Shown here piece after piece: positions 1 to 13,929 of a stretch of DNA of 64,000 nt. Positions within the stretch are counted from its first letter, which is position 1. The number at the start of each line of letters is the position of its first letter. A program made the translations under genes and the position numbers. The stretch is taken from positions 21,491,133 to 21,555,132 of the forward strand of contig CM055728.1 in the NCBI GenBank assembly GCA_029465975.1, given 5' to 3'. The DNA comes from Dallia pectoralis. Taxonomy: Eukaryota; Chordata; Actinopteri; Esociformes; Umbridae. The notes beneath the pieces are model-generated. The model searched no databases and was not told the origin of the DNA. It saw nothing but the letters and a program-made list of their open reading frames with translations.

Positions 1-285
1 CTACGACAACACAAACAAATTATTGCTAGTGCGCATGTCCATCATGACGTCATGGGCCAGTCAACGCGGAAGATCCAAGCTCCATGTTGGCTTTTTGAGC
101 ACTCGCATTGGAATGTACGGGGCTTCACGCAGAACACTGTATTCAGTTCTCTTAATACATTCATGGTGCTACCGTTCTCTTAATACATTTATGGGTGCTA
201 CCCTTCTTCACATCGCATGTTCCGACGGTGTGACTATCGCGCATGCGCACATCGCGATGTCGGTGTTAAAACCGAATATCGTTCA

Positions 286-420
286 GCCCTACTGGACACT
301 ATTGAATGCTACTACCATACTCTACTGAACACCTCTGTATGCTACTACTATACGCTATTGAACACTGTTGAATGCTACTACTATACGCTACTGAACACTC
401 CTGAATGCTTCTATTACACA
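286..420. repeat. 33-bp tandem repeat, about four copies
   Basis: The motif AATGCTACTACTATACGCTA recurs at 305, 338, 371 and 404, a period of 33 bp, with base changes in the outer copies. A shorter direct duplication of about 32 bp (TTCTCTTAATACATT) lies upstream at about 145-195. The period is a multiple of three, which leaves a short open frame with no coding meaning. Confidence 0.8.
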
Positions 421-1709
421 CACTGAAAGTTGCTCTGTTTAAGTGTGTTTGCTGGATTATTTATATGTCATGTATGTTTGAAACTAATGGCAAAGAGACT
501 GAGCACTAAAAAAGATCCACATGAATATTTCCGAACCTGAATCTTCCGTGCTCAATAGTCCAACATTATTGGCCAAAAGAGCAGCATTGCACAGCGGCAT
601 ATTAATGCAGTAGACAGGTCAATTTGGAGTACTATGGGAACTGTTTTTTGTGATTAACAAGTGTATCAACCATGAGTTTAGTGGAGTCAGACATGGCAAT
701 GTGGTTGCCTGGATATTTAGTATGTTAATATTTGCTCTTTGGGCAGTGTCTCTTTGGCATGACAGGAATTTCAAGAGGAATTGTAACGATTAGAACAGTG
801 GTTTCTCAAACTATTTTTTCCGTCAAGGACCCCCAAGAGATAATGGCCTGCTTTGGTTTGTGCTATGTTCACGTGCTATCTGCACAGGTCAGACTGGTCT
901 CCTAATTAAGTGTACTTGGGGGTCTGCCCATCTGCCGTCTAAAGTCATCATTTGTTATGAGATATATAATTTGCTTTGTGCACTCATAAAGGCCTTAAGT
1001 ACCTAACATAGAGAAGAAACATGCATTCAAAATTATACCAAACATTTGTTTTTGTAGGTAAAAACCAACCACTTTTTAATAGTATAAGAAATACAAAGAT
1101 TATTTAGCTGAACCAGTGGGACCCCCTTGACGATCCAAGAATCAAAACCCACGTATTCGATTACATTGTTTACTTGTACAGAGATGTAACCATGCCAAAT
1201 TGCCTTAACTTTAGGATTTGTTTTGCTATCCTTTTTTGGTTTATAGAGCCGGGTGCCCTGTAGTGCAGGTAGTTTTAAAAGTAAACATTTGTTTTACTTG
1301 CTTACAATATTCATTTTAAGACAATATTCTAACTTGCTGTGATGTCTCTGACATAGTTCATAAATCATTGTGGGCATGAAATGAAGTGATTAGTAAGCAA
1401 AACATTGTACATTACCATGTAGCAAAAGCTGAAAGGCACTTGTGCTATTTCTACCCTTTTATCGTCATTAATGAATGGCTTTATAATAATGGGCAGGGCT
1501 GGGGAACTCGCAGCAGCTCCCCTTATTGGAATAGCTGAATACACACAATGTGTCAGATATTTAATGGTGCAATTTGTTTAGCCTTTATTTGTCACTGAAT
1601 TGCATAGTATTATTATTAGTAGTAATAATTTAATGTTTGCCTTTTTCAATTAAGAAGATAACAAACCAAAGACAATGTTAGGGGATAATCGAAATCATCC
1701 GAAACAAAT

Positions 1710-1995
1710 AGCCGGCACAAATGTTAACACCAAACAGAGGAAATGAAATGAAAAAGTAATATGATGTATATTTTCCCCACTAAAACATTTGTATGTATTG
1801 TGTCAGCCGGCACAAATGTTAACACCAAACAGAGGAAATGAAATGAAAAAGTAATATGATGTATATTTTCCCCACTAAAACATTTGTATGTATTGTGTCA
1901 GCCGGCACAAATGCTAATACCAAAAAGAGGAAATGAAATGAAAAAGTAATATGATATATATTTTCCCCACTAAAACATTTGTATGTGTTGTGGCA
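1710..1995. repeat. 95-bp tandem repeat, three copies
   Basis: AGCCGGCACAAATG recurs at 1710, 1805 and 1900, a period of 95 bp. Copies one and two are almost identical, while copy three has several substitutions, which suggests a recent duplication of the left unit. Confidence 0.95.
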
Positions 1996-2229
1996 GCTTG
2001 ACCGTAAACTTAAAATATGAAAAGAAATCTAACCCTTTAGGGAAAGTTGTTTACAGAGTTTTTGTTTATCAATAATGTATGTTGTGGTTATTGTCACCAA
2101 CCCTTTGTCAAGATAACAGCACTGAGGAAATAGTGCAAGACATTCATCCATGCAGCATCGCTCTAAATCCTTCAGATTCCTTGGTTCCCACGTGTGGACT
2201 CTAACTGGTCCCAGAGGTTTAAAATGGGG

Positions 2230-2930
2230 TTTAGATGAGGGAAGACCACCTGCCGTTGGTCCTCTGCGTTTTGCCAAAACAATACAGACCCAGCGTGGCA
2301 TAGACTCTAGACCCCTGAACGTTGTTGGTCCAGCACATCTGTCACGATTTCCATGTGGTGTAATGTCGAAGGAGCGAGATGCAGAGCGGAGAATCACGTT
2401 TGTGCTGTTCATTTATAATTAAAAGAAACGTAGAACATCGAACGTAAACTGAAAACTGATTCAATGAAAATCCACTGATTAACTAACCTATGCCCGGTGC
2501 TTAGCTTAACACAAAACAGCTGTGCTCCTAATCAACATGATACACAGAAGTGCACTCCCCTAAACACCCTGTGACAACACAGCTCACACATTTGTGACAA
2601 CATCCCACTGAAGCTCAATCAGGTTGAGATCTGGGGTATTTGGAAGCCTTGGCAAAACTTAGAACTATTCATCATGTTGCTCAAGCCATTCCTGAACCAT
2701 GTGAGCTTTGGGGCGAAGCACATTATCCCACTGCCATCGTGAATTACCATTGACATAGAGGTGTGTAACTGGTCTGCAACAATGTTTAGGTAGGTGGCAC
2801 ATGTGAGAGACCCTATAGTTTCTCAGGTCATTACTTCTGACCATTTCTCCTTCATCAGCATGTTGACTTTGAGAACTGATTGTTCGCTTCTACCCAGATC
2901 TTGTGCCTTTGTTAGGAGATAATTAACATT
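2230..2930 (-). pseudogene. Degenerate Tc1-like transposase remnant
   Basis: Read on the minus strand, the stretch at about 2780-2600 gives YLNIVADQLHTSM and, further on, FRNGLSNMM and pieces around QIPQISTLIELQWDVV. These correspond to the catalytic-domain region of a common fish Tc1-like transposase. Near 2330-2260 the same strand gives LESMPRWVCIVLAKRRGPT, the C-terminal end of that family. Frameshifts and stops break the frame, and the catalytic DN motif before the conserved APCH is degraded to FAPK. No terminal inverted repeats were defined. Family membership is inferred from memory of the protein pattern. Confidence 0.6.
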
Positions 2931-5900
2931 ATTTTCTTAATCTGTGAATGGTTAGAATGTTTTGTCTATAATCAGTGTATATATAGGCTGAAGTCAATGT
3001 CAATAAAAATACGCATTTTGGGGTTTTGATTTGGGTTATAAGAATTCGTGCCACAAATATTATTTTAAGCAGATGTATTTTGTTCTTTGTACAATTGAAA
3101 ATGTCTTTCATATTTGGAGTTTAAGATCAGGCCGATTAACAATAATAAAAAAGATATCATAGGAATTTTGCTACCGTAGGCAGTTTGTGCTAAAGAATAT
3201 CTGTGAGGGGATGGGTAGAACATAAAAAAAAACATTAGGAAAAATCATTCAATTTTAGCTTGTGTGGATGTGATGGTACTTTTGGTCGATTATATAATGT
3301 CACTTATACCGGACCACACAATCACAAATGAACAGTTTAAGGGCCAAAAAGGCTAAGGGAAAAAATATAACATTTGCAGACTGACTTTCGTATAAATGTG
3401 AACTATATGTGCGTATTTGTCAAAATACTGTTCACAGCACAATTATTTCCAGTGAGATTTGGTACAGTATGTGGGATTGTCAATGACCTGCATGGCTTCC
3501 CAGATTGGTCTAAGAACGGGTGGACTGCATTTTCCCTCTGACAGTCTGGGGAGATTGATATGAGTAGAATAACATGTCCTGTCATTCACTGCACCATAAC
3601 TACTTCCCGTGTGCCGGGGATAAGTAGAGTCTGGGTCCATTTCCCCATGGGAGTTAAACACTGCTTACAGATGAAATCAGGGCTGCTGACGGATGGCTTA
3701 CTAGGGCCTGTTACAGTTCTCTATCCAAGGCATGGGAAACTAGGCCTGTCAAAAAATCCCTACAGTTGATCCATCACCTGGAGGAGTGTGGGGGCGTGGG
3801 GGGACTGCAGCAATGAGATTGCAGGATTTTATCACATGATTTTTATAGCACAAAGTAAATGGACCGTCATGGGGCATTGAAATGAATGCAGCTGCTCAGA
3901 TGGTGCTAAAGAGCACGCTGCAATATTCAATGCCCGACAGATGGTCAAGTGCCTTGGGCCAGTACACTACAAATCTCTGTTTCTATTCCCAGAGATGCTA
4001 GCTAATTGCTCCTTAAAGTTACTCAGACTGAGAGTTTGCTAAATTACTAAAATGTCAAAATGTTCTGAATAAACATGAACGTGTTTGACAGTTCACATTT
4101 AACATTACAAGTAAAAAGAGATGGACTAGCCTAGCTTCTTGTTGCAGAACTTCTAAGACAATAAAGATAGCTTCTTTTGCCTTATTTACATCACAGGTTT
4201 CCCGTGTCTTTGGATTTTTTTTTTCAAATTAGCAAGCACGCTGTCCAGCTCGCATGTTCATTTTATTTCAAACGAAAGTTAGTTCTGAGCTTACTTTGCT
4301 TGTGTCCGTCCCTATGCCAGCTAGTTAACCTGAGTTAGATATCTAATTTTGAGTCACATCAGTACTGTGTTTGCATTTTCCTGGTGGCTGTGTCAACCAC
4401 TGAGCTGGCCAGATGCTGTTTGGGGTAAAAATGTATTCCAAACATTGTCAGGATGTGCAGCATGGAGTATTTGGTTAATACATAGGTAAGTGAAGGTGTA
4501 TTATCTGTTAAGATGAACAAATAGAGGATTTCAACACCTACAAACTATGAGAAATTAGAGAAGGCAGCATGCACCTCTGTCATGTTGCTTGATTGAGTTG
4601 ATGCTATTGATTACTATAGTTCCCACGTGGGATGACCCTTGACCTTTTAGAAATGTCAGATCTCAATGGCAAGATTGCTTATGACAAGTTAACTTAAATT
4701 TGAATGAACAGACCGAGTTTATCCATCCACTAACATGAAATGTCTCTAGCAATTACTAGATATATAGTGACTATTTGGGTGTTCTACACATCAAAAAAAT
4801 AGCAGGATGGTTAAAAAATACTATTACATTAAAAAGCACGTTCAAGTGGTTTATTCAGGTCAAGACCCACAACCAACAACTCTCAGAAAATCCACTATAA
4901 TACTGTAAGCAAAAAAATAACAAATAACATTCCACACAGAAGCAATATCTTATTATGTCCTCTTTTTGCCGGCAGGATATTGCCAACTAACATCATAGAG
5001 TGAGACTCACTAGTCACTATAGAGGCATTTCCTAGTACTATACAGAATGCGCAAGAAGTAGTTTCCTGTAATCATGTTTCATCTTGTCTTTCTTTGATAC
5101 CAATTCAGTTCAGGAAAACACTTTTCTCTAAAATGTGGCACAAAAGTCTGGTTCCTCTGTGAACTCGAGACCTTTGAAGCTGAAGAGATGATGCGAGATC
5201 ATGTGTTTTTGGACATATCGTAGCAGGAGATGAGGTCATTCATAAATAAAATGTCTGATTTGTCATCTAAATTCGAAATTGTGTATTTTCATTTGTCATT
5301 TTATTAAATCGACGTTACTGTCTTAGGCTAAAATAACTTGTGTGACTTAATTGTAATAAGCAGTCAAAGTTGTACGTTGAGTATAACCCATATCATTGCC
5401 ACTAAAAACAAATCTTAATAGGTGGCACAAGAAAGACATGACATGCCATGTTTTTGTGAAACAGGCACAAATAGCTTATTAGAAATGAGTGACATGAACA
5501 TGACAACGCCCTTTTTTACTCCAACAATCCTGAGTAATTTGGGAAAGTTATTCAAGGAACGGAAATACCCAAATCACTCTTTCAAATGAGTATATTACTT
5601 AATTTTTTTTTGTTTCGCTTTTTTATTTGTTGCGCCGTGAGTACTGTTTAGTCGGAAATAATGGCTTTCCTTAATGTGTTGAGTGAGTGAGTTAATAACT
5701 CCGGTGAACTGTCAGTTGCTTGGTTAGCCTGTCAGGGAGCGAACTACACAAAGCTAAATAGAATGGAATGAATGGATCAGAATTGGTCACAGTGCTTAAT
5801 GTGCAGGTTTTGCTGCTGTGTGAGTAATACGGCTGCTATGTGTTGAATTACCAATGAAATGGTTGAATTATAAGGCAACACAAGCTTGATTTGGTCACTG

Positions 5901-6417
5901 CTATATAAATGGTTGTTTTTGTGGTAATCTCCATTTAAATGAAACCTGTAATTGAGCCATTTCAATAATGTGTAATTCAATGTCAAATGGGTTGTATTTG
6001 GTTCTATATTCCTGAAAGAAAAGCTTACGTTATAACATTACAAACCTTCACAATATATGTCTTTATACTTCACACTATTTATTATTATACCCATTATTTT
6101 GCCCAACTGCAACATAATGGGTAAAGTGATTGTATACTGTGATTGTGTAGTCCTTTTAGTTGTAAGATCATTGATGTGGAAGCTAACCTAATGATATATA
6201 ATCGTCTTGTGATTGTATATAATGATGCGTTAGAAGGTTAGACAAAACATGCTAATAGCCCAACCGACTGTTCTTTCAGAATGTAATCAGATCCCTTCAT
6301 TTTTTGTTGTGTTTTATTAATTTTGACTTAATCTACATTTATGTTATGTTCTCTATTTTATTTATAATAACTGACACTTGAAAATAAATTATTGTGAGGC
6401 TTCCATTCAGTTAAAGA

Positions 6418-6890
6418 ATAGATTTTAAAGTGATGCTAGTAGTCTATAAATCTCTGAAAGGTCTGGGCCTTGAATACATTTCTGACATGTTTGGAGATGA
6501 TAAACTGAGCAGGGCTCTAAGGTCCTTGAACTCAGGTCAGCTAGTAGAGCCCAGAGTCCAAACTAAACATGGTGAGGTTGCGTCAGCAGTTACGTTGCAT
6601 CCAACTGGAATAAACTACCAAAAGATCTTGGACATGCCAAAAACATATACATTTTTAAAGTCAGGTTAAAAACAGTTATCTTTTCACAACCATATGACTG
6701 AGTGCTTAAACTTTACCACATATTCATAGTCTATTTTGAGTTAATTTTGATTTGTTCTTATTTGTTTTATTTTCTATGCCTCATTGAATTGCCCATCATT
6801 TTTTCCTTTGTATAGCACATTGAATTGCTTTTAGTTTTATATATGAATTGTGCTATATAATTAAACTTGCTTGCTTACATGCTTGCTTGC
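6418..6890 (+). mobile_element. 5'-truncated LINE (L2-like) 3' end
   Basis: The frame at 6430-6669 reads VYKSLKGLGLEYISDMF, SRALRSLNSGQLVEPRVQ and, after a damaged stretch, a basic end. This is the pattern (YKSLNGL.P.YISD, SR.LRS, LV.PR) at the C-terminus of the reverse-transcriptase ORF of fish L2-type LINEs. It is followed by an AT-rich 3' untranslated part with GTGCTATATAATTAAACTTG and a GCTTGCTTGCTT-type tail, as expected for the 3' end of such an element. The 5' part is missing, so it is a dead insertion. The frame is disrupted near codons 55-70. Confidence 0.75.
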
Positions 6891-7406
6891 TATATTCGTT
6901 TTATTTTTGGGAAATCCCTTTTTTTTTTAAATTGGGAGGGACACATGATTAGCGAAGTTATTCAATGCCTGCTGTGAGCTTGTTTCTAATGGATGGGACA
7001 TGCTGAGATGTTTTTCTCAGTGTTAAAATTGTCCAATTGATCAACAGGAACATGCCTCCTACAAAATGATGTTTAATTGTTTTCAATTACAGAGAACATG
7101 TTGTTGCTTCTTGATAACAAGTTGAGTATTTACAGGAAATCTTCAATGTCATCTAGTTACATTGGTATTGGACTGTGGATTTAAAGTTCATGGTATGGCT
7201 CTATACAACCTGTTATGGTGGGATATGGGTGATACATCTTTTTATTCATTACTCATATGTAAAAAAAAAAAAAAAAAAATCTGTCTATGATCTACTCAGA
7301 TTTAGGCAAGCAAACACTTTTGAATACCTTAAAATAGTCGTCAAGCGCCCATTTTTGTTAACGAAGAGTTATCCCGTCATTATGGTGCAGTGAAGAAACA
7401 GAGACG

Positions 7407-7967
7407 TAGGCCTGTCGCGATAGTCAATATATTGACTTATCGCGCGATATATGGAAATGAGCGCGATAATTTTTGGTACTGCGATATATTACATAAATTT
7501 TTAAAAATGAATGTCAACAACATTTTAGTCGATCGAGCTGCCTGTTATCTGGTCTCCTATGTCGAAACTCACCTAAAACACAACCATCCCACCCAGTTTT
7601 TGAACCTGGGAACAAGAACTGCAGCTGAAACGGGGTCTTCCAGACAGTTATCTGTTTCAGTGTAAATATAACCGCGATAGATAAAAGGCGCACGCACACA
7701 CTCACTCATATAGCGTAACTCGCTATATAGCCAAAGAGATGCAGCCATTAAACACGGTCGAAAAAACACCATTTAAAAATATGATGGAAACCTTTGACAA
7801 ACAGTACGAATTGCCAAAGTAAATGTACATCTCCCAAACTGCCATTCCATCCGTGTACATTAAAGTCAAAGACGACATTCTGGAAAAAATCGCAAAAATA
7901 TCGTTTATCGCAATTAATTTTGTTGCAATATATCGCACAACCAAAAGTAGTTATCGTGACAGCCCTA
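7407..7967. mobile_element. Short non-autonomous hAT element with 8-bp target duplication
   Basis: The ends form terminal inverted repeats: TAGGCCTGTCGCGATA at the left and, reverse-complemented, TAGGGCTGTCACGATA at the right (two mismatches in 16). Both are flanked by the 8-bp duplication CAGAGACG (7399-7406 and 7968-7975), the target length typical of hAT transposons. The interior is rich in TATCG/CGATA words near the ends and has no intact transposase frame, so it is a 561-bp internally deleted or MITE-like copy. Confidence 0.9.
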
Positions 7968-8518
7968 CAGAGACGTATATTTGCATTGTCCTCATAAATC
8001 CACAAAGCTGTCTAAATCTTGTCTTATAATGCAAACTGTATATTTAATGTCAAAACAATAGGTCACCCCACTACCACCTCCTTTTAGGTTGAGATTTTTT
8101 TGCTCCGAGTCAATAAGCCATCATTTGTATATACAGTTCAGTTCCCACATTTTGATACAGATTGATTTTTTGTCTGAACAGGTGAAATCAAAAGTCTTTG
8201 CTGTGCTGAAGAATCATTTGCAGGTTAAGCCAAGCCACATAAACGTGGTGTGTGTGTGTTTCAAACATGTATTTAGTTTTTTCTATGTATAAAAAAGGAG
8301 TGCTACGGTACAACATTTATTTTACATCACAGCTCTGAAAACAATTCCACTGCCTTCTTTGTTTTTAAAATGTACAAGTCCAAGGTCTCACACAGTGCAA
8401 ATAATAATAATAAAATACCCCAGTCTTCTAGAGGAAGTGCTTTCCTCCCTTTGTATCCCACTTTCTAGTTAATTCATGCACTTTGGTTTGCAAACCTTCC
8501 TGCTCCCTCATCGTAGAT

Positions 8519-8676
8519 GTGTGCATACCCTGTGTGCATACCCTGTGTGCATACCCTGTGTGCATACCCTGTGTGCATACCCTGTGTGCATACCCTGTGT
8601 GCATACTCTGTGTGCATACACTGTGTGCATACCCTGTGACATACTCTGTGTGCATACCCTGTGCGCATACCCTGTG
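8519..8676. repeat. 13-bp minisatellite, about 12 copies
   Basis: The unit GTGTGCATACCCT repeats every 13 bp with occasional substitutions (ACTCT, ACACT) and one shortened unit near 8637. Since 13 is not a multiple of three and the unit lacks stops in most frames, several frames stay open on both strands; none is a gene. Confidence 0.95.
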
Positions 8677-10925
8677 TTAATATTTAGTTAATATGTCCAC
8701 CTGATGAAACAATTTGGCACACAATTTGGCACACACATACACACATGTAAAACCACATTTGTCTGTCATTTTATCAATAGAAATGTTATTGTGGAGCTGA
8801 ATTTTTTTTGAAGAACAATGCGCAACCTGGAAATGAATGACGTGTACCTACTGATTCATGAAGAACACACCTGTTATACCCCGTCAGGGCTTAAAATATG
8901 AGCTTGTTATGCCACAATGTTTGTGAACATTGTAAACTGGAACACGGTATAGCTTCAGCACATGCTTAAACATATTGTTCTGATATCCTGCATGTCCTTG
9001 CCAGGCTATATCTCAGACTTTCAGAGGGGTTAACATTCTCCTGACCCGTCCGTCTGCTTCACAACAAAAACGTTAGGCGTTAGGCGACCGACCCCTTTGT
9101 TGTTGTCTCAGCCGTGTACGTTCTGTTTAACTAGCAGGCACGTAAACAGCAGCACCAGTGCAAAAGGAGTGGTGGGATATTAATGTGAATCCCCACAGGC
9201 CTTTAAAGTGACAAGCAGACCTGTGAGCACGACACAAACTCCCACAGTGACGCTGAACTTATGGCTCCACCACCATCCATCCCACAGCTGCAGTTTCATT
9301 TCAAACTGCACACGGAGTAAACAATGTAAGCCTTAATGGCCACTGTCTGGCAAGACCTCTAGTGTCAGCTGGCTATGTTTACAATACAAACACTTCTACT
9401 ATCCAGAGAGGGCATTCGCGTGACTCTTGCCCTTTTGGATTTTGTGCTGAGCATAGTGGCATTTCTGAGAGAAGCTTTGGCACGTGTACTGCGGGGAAAA
9501 AAAGACAAATTGGTTGGGTGAAATTGGGGTTGTTCATTGCTTTCCATTCTATAGCTGAACCATCCGTGTGATTCAAATTAAAAAACGATCTCTGAAAGTA
9601 GTTCTCCCGAAAAGAAAAGAATTCAAAACATTTGGAGTAAATAACGTGGTACGTTCCCGTGTGCATCCGTTCATTTCGTAGCAATAAACCATTCTTTAAA
9701 ACGATGAGTCTTGATTATGTATGCAACATGGAAAAGTTAGTTGTAGATTGTTGTAGATCATTTTGGTTTAAATAGTAGCACTCTGATGATTGGTGATGAC
9801 AGTGATAAGCGGATTTATTTACAACAAACTGGGTTATCTTTACCACGATACTACGCCTTATTTTACAGCATGTCTATAACAGAATCACTGAATTGGTCAC
9901 ATTGGGATGTCTTTAGTATCGTCAGTGTTTAATTCCATGTAGAACAAAAGCTGTGGAGCTCTCTGCCAATTTGAGTGAGCCGTATTTAATGTTTATGGCC
10001 CCAACGTTCTCTACCCTGGGCGTCTAATGTGAATCTGGATTGCTGTTTAGGCACACCAGAGAAGAGATGACGGTCAGTGAGAAAATGCTCGTTATGGAAT
10101 GGTGACTTGCAGATGATTGTTTACTCAGCTGGACTTGTGTGAGATATAATTGGGTTTAGTTGGTCCTTTATTGGAACTAATTAGCAACACGTTCACCTTT
10201 AAAAGATTTGCTGTGGCAAATCGTTTGTTTCTCTGTTCTTCTCTTCCGTTTTAAGGCGTCATTGTTTTCTAGTCAAAAACAGAAATCCTAATAATGTTTT
10301 TTGAATTGATGGGGACATGCATAAGTAGATTCTTCAAAAGAAGAGGGATTGCTGAACCACAGGAGAAAAGCAATTCTGTCTACACCAAATTGACACAAAC
10401 AGACACTGTATAAACATAAACAGTATTGCTCAGAGGCACAGAGAAAGGCAACGTCACAGATGTTCAGGGCTCAGCGTTTTGTTAACAGAAGAGCATGAGA
10501 GAAAAACACTCCCCTAGGATGGCAGCGTCCCCTCCAGGACGGAATTGTGTTCCCGGTTCCGGTGGAATGGGTGCAGTTGGTCAAAACCTGTATGGCCCTT
10601 TGTCTCCTGGCCGTCTTTCTCTTCTTAAATATCCATTATTACTGGAGCAGTGCAGCACCAAGGGCAGCTGGGCGTGGTGTCGTCAAAGTCTTCCTTGGTG
10701 GCTGCTTCTACTCCTTGGCCCCAGTCTTAAGTATCCTTTGTTGCTAGGACTTCACCCGCCTTAATGAGGTCCTGATGTGAGGAAACTGGAAATAATGTTC
10801 CGGAACTTGACAGCTTTTTCCCTTTGGTTCGTTGGTGAAACACTGATTCACGGGTGGGCATGTTTGTGTCACAATATGTCCATTGTGTTGGCTAGAATGA
10901 CAATAATGACATGCATGCATTCGTG

Positions 10926-11360
10926 CATCCATGACTTCCTGTTTTACTGGGTTATGAAGTTAAACTGCGTGCCATGACTTCCTGTTTCGCTAGGTTATGA
11001 AGTTAAACTGCGTGCCATGACTTCCTGTTTCACTGGGTTAGGATGTTACACTGCGTGCCATGACTTCCTGTTTCACTAGGTTATGAAGTTACACTTCGTG
11101 CCATGACTTCCTGTTTCACTAGGTTATGAAGTTACCCTGTGTGCCATGGCTTCCTGTTTCACTGGGTTCTGATGTTACACAGTGCACCATGACTTCCTGT
11201 TTCACTGGGTTATGATGTTACACAGTGCACCATGACTTCCTGTTTCACTGGGTTATGATGTTACACAGTGCACCATGGCTTCCTGTTTCACTGGGTTCTG
11301 ATGTTACACAGTGCACCATGACTTCCTGTTTCACTGGGTTATGATGTTACACTGCGTGCC
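10926..11360. repeat. 43-bp minisatellite, about 10 copies
   Basis: The unit begins CCATGACTTCCTGTTTCACT and continues GGGTTATGATGTTACACAGTG, with a period of 43 bp. Copies differ at a few positions (TTATGAAGTTA against TTATGATGTTA; GCGTGCC against GTGCACC), and the two variants are grouped along the array. Each copy holds ACTTCCTG, the reverse of an ETS-factor core CAGGAAGT. Confidence 0.95.
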
Positions 11361-13929
11361 ATACTCCTTTTATGATCAAGCAACATTGGTAACGTCTAGG
11401 AACACACAAACTAAAAATGAGAGAAAGGAATTGTTGGCATTATTAAATTTGGCAATGGCTATGAAAAGGACTGCTACACCCCTTAGAACCCTTTCTTCAT
11501 TTAGCCCTATGATAGCTATTACGGATTTGAGTTTGAGAAATTGTACACTTTTTCGTTCACAATTTCATGAAAGCCTCCGTCAATTATTTAACTTTTGAGC
11601 AGATAATCAAAATCAGGTGGATTATATTTTTGATCTTTATTATTAATTAACAGCTAATGAATGATATGCACCTCCTATGAAACGAGAACATATTTAAATA
11701 ATTTCTATGCTGGGGTGTTTGCAACACAAACCATGTTTTTCTTAATTAGTCTTTCCTTCTGTCTCCGTGTTCATACAATATGACGTTGGTCTAAAAATGA
11801 TTGGTCTGCAGTGTGGATATTTCATCAGCGCAAAAAGAAAAGGAGAAATCTTAATTAAAACCTGTCCTGCAGCTAAAAGTTATCTAGAAATGCATTTTGA
11901 GGAGAAATAGACTCCTGGAAGGCAGTCATTACTAGTGGATTATTACCTCGCATAAACTGTAATAGCAAATGCATAATGAGAAAATAATTACAATTTTATC
12001 TATAAAATACATTTTGAAGTAGGAGCAAACATTTATAATCTACTGGATTTGTTTTCGTAGTTCAGTATATACTCTCTCACACCCATACATCTGCACAAAG
12101 GATAAAAGCGAAACCTAGGGATGTCCATTGTAGAACAGTTGCAAAAAGTGTGAAGCCACTATCAATTGGTAATGCGCCATAACACAACAAACTAATTAAA
12201 TGCCTAGCTCAGGTTTAGCTACAAAGGTTCTCGCTAGATAAATGTACAGTTGTTGTTGCAACAGTCTGTGAGGACGGCCAAGGAATTGCTGACCTTACTT
12301 TTTTGTGTTTTCCGATTTTGTGTGTAGAGCACATACAGGTTTTCTTTGCATTTCAGCACTGTTGTAGCATGGAAGCTAGCATATTGTTTGACTCATGACA
12401 TGCACACACAAATAAAATGCTCTTCATGTGCCGGACCCATTTTTCCAGAAATGCCATAAAGGAAGAAATTGTTGTATTACATTTTAGATCATGGTTAATG
12501 TTAGAGTAAGAGTTGAGATTTAAAGCCAGGACAAGATTTGGCAATTTGTGTGAATTTCACAAAAATGTGTAATAATGTGCTGGATTTGGTTGTACCGTAT
12601 GGTTCGCAAGACTTTTTGAGCCTCAGCTGCAGGAGGCTAGGTGCTCAGATATGTCTTATTCTCTCTCCTGGCCTCCTCTAAAGACTAGGAGACAACAGTT
12701 GCAATGAAGTGGTTACAGAAAGAACAGGATATCTCCTCCACAGAGCGTATGGTGAGGGATACTGGGAACGGAACATGAGTGAGGCAGAGTGATATTATGG
12801 TTAAGATGGATTGAGTCTCTGGTACCAATGAGAAGTTCTAGTTGCTGGAGTAACCAGTCCTAGGAGACCACTCGTTACCAAACAGCAGGTTGGCATTTTT
12901 CATCATGATTCTTTCTTTGAAGTCCGATCTGTCCCAGGCAGAAATTACGTGATTTGTTTTCTCAATAAGGACAGAGCTTACATTGACAATGGCCTACATT
13001 TGACCAGGATTAGTGCTTGTCTGTAAACTCAATATACATCTTTTAAACTCAACCCTAACCGTTATTCTTAACCTTAACATCGATTTGTTTTAGGTGTTAA
13101 CTTTTATTTGGTGATTTCGGAAGTAAGTTAATCATCAAGTCAACCATGGCTTCAAATTCAGCATGAAAAACGTCCAACTTCCCCAATTTTTTAACACAAT
13201 AACATGAATCGTGAAATGTTTACAACCACATTTGCTGTGGCTCAATGAATCCGTGTCTATTGTCAGACTACAAAATAGTGCATACAATGGAGATGCAAAA
13301 ACTAATTTCACAAAAACGGATAGGTTTTTTTTAAACATTTTTTTCATTGGATTTCCTTTTTGAGTTCCATGTAGCGAGCATTTAAAGGTGAAATCGTTTT
13401 TTAGAATGTGTTTTTTACAAAAATAGTTATTTTGTTGGGAAAGCCTCACAAGATTGAAGATTGATTTTGGGGTTTTAACAGAATATAGGATTGGATTGGG
13501 AGATTGTATGGGCCACTGAAGAGATTGACCAATTGTAGGACTCACACATGGATTTCAATCTAATTTGAATGGAGTGAGTAGTGAAAGGATAATGAAAACA
13601 GGACAATCTGGGGTCTGTCAATATGACAGCAACTGACCATGTACGGAACAGACGTGAGCCACAATATTAGCCAGAACAAGTCCCTTCCCTGGAGGAAAAG
13701 AAACAATTTTCCAGCCCAGTGACTGCACGGTCAGGCTACTGCGCTTGCTTCCTGTAGGATACTTGCTGTCACATGCATGACCAGCAGCATTAGAACAATC
13801 AAATAGTCGGTAAAACACAAGCTATAATAGTTTGCCGTGAAGAAAGCAGTCCAAAAGCGTCGGTGTGCTTGTGCATAACATTAACAGAGCATTTCCCATG
13901 GCACGAGGAGCCCAACTGGAAGTGGATCT

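Noticed and set aside
11311..11598. 95-codon frame running out of the 43-bp array
   Set aside because: Its start lies within the repeat and the rest resembles nothing known; no splice or promoter context is visible.
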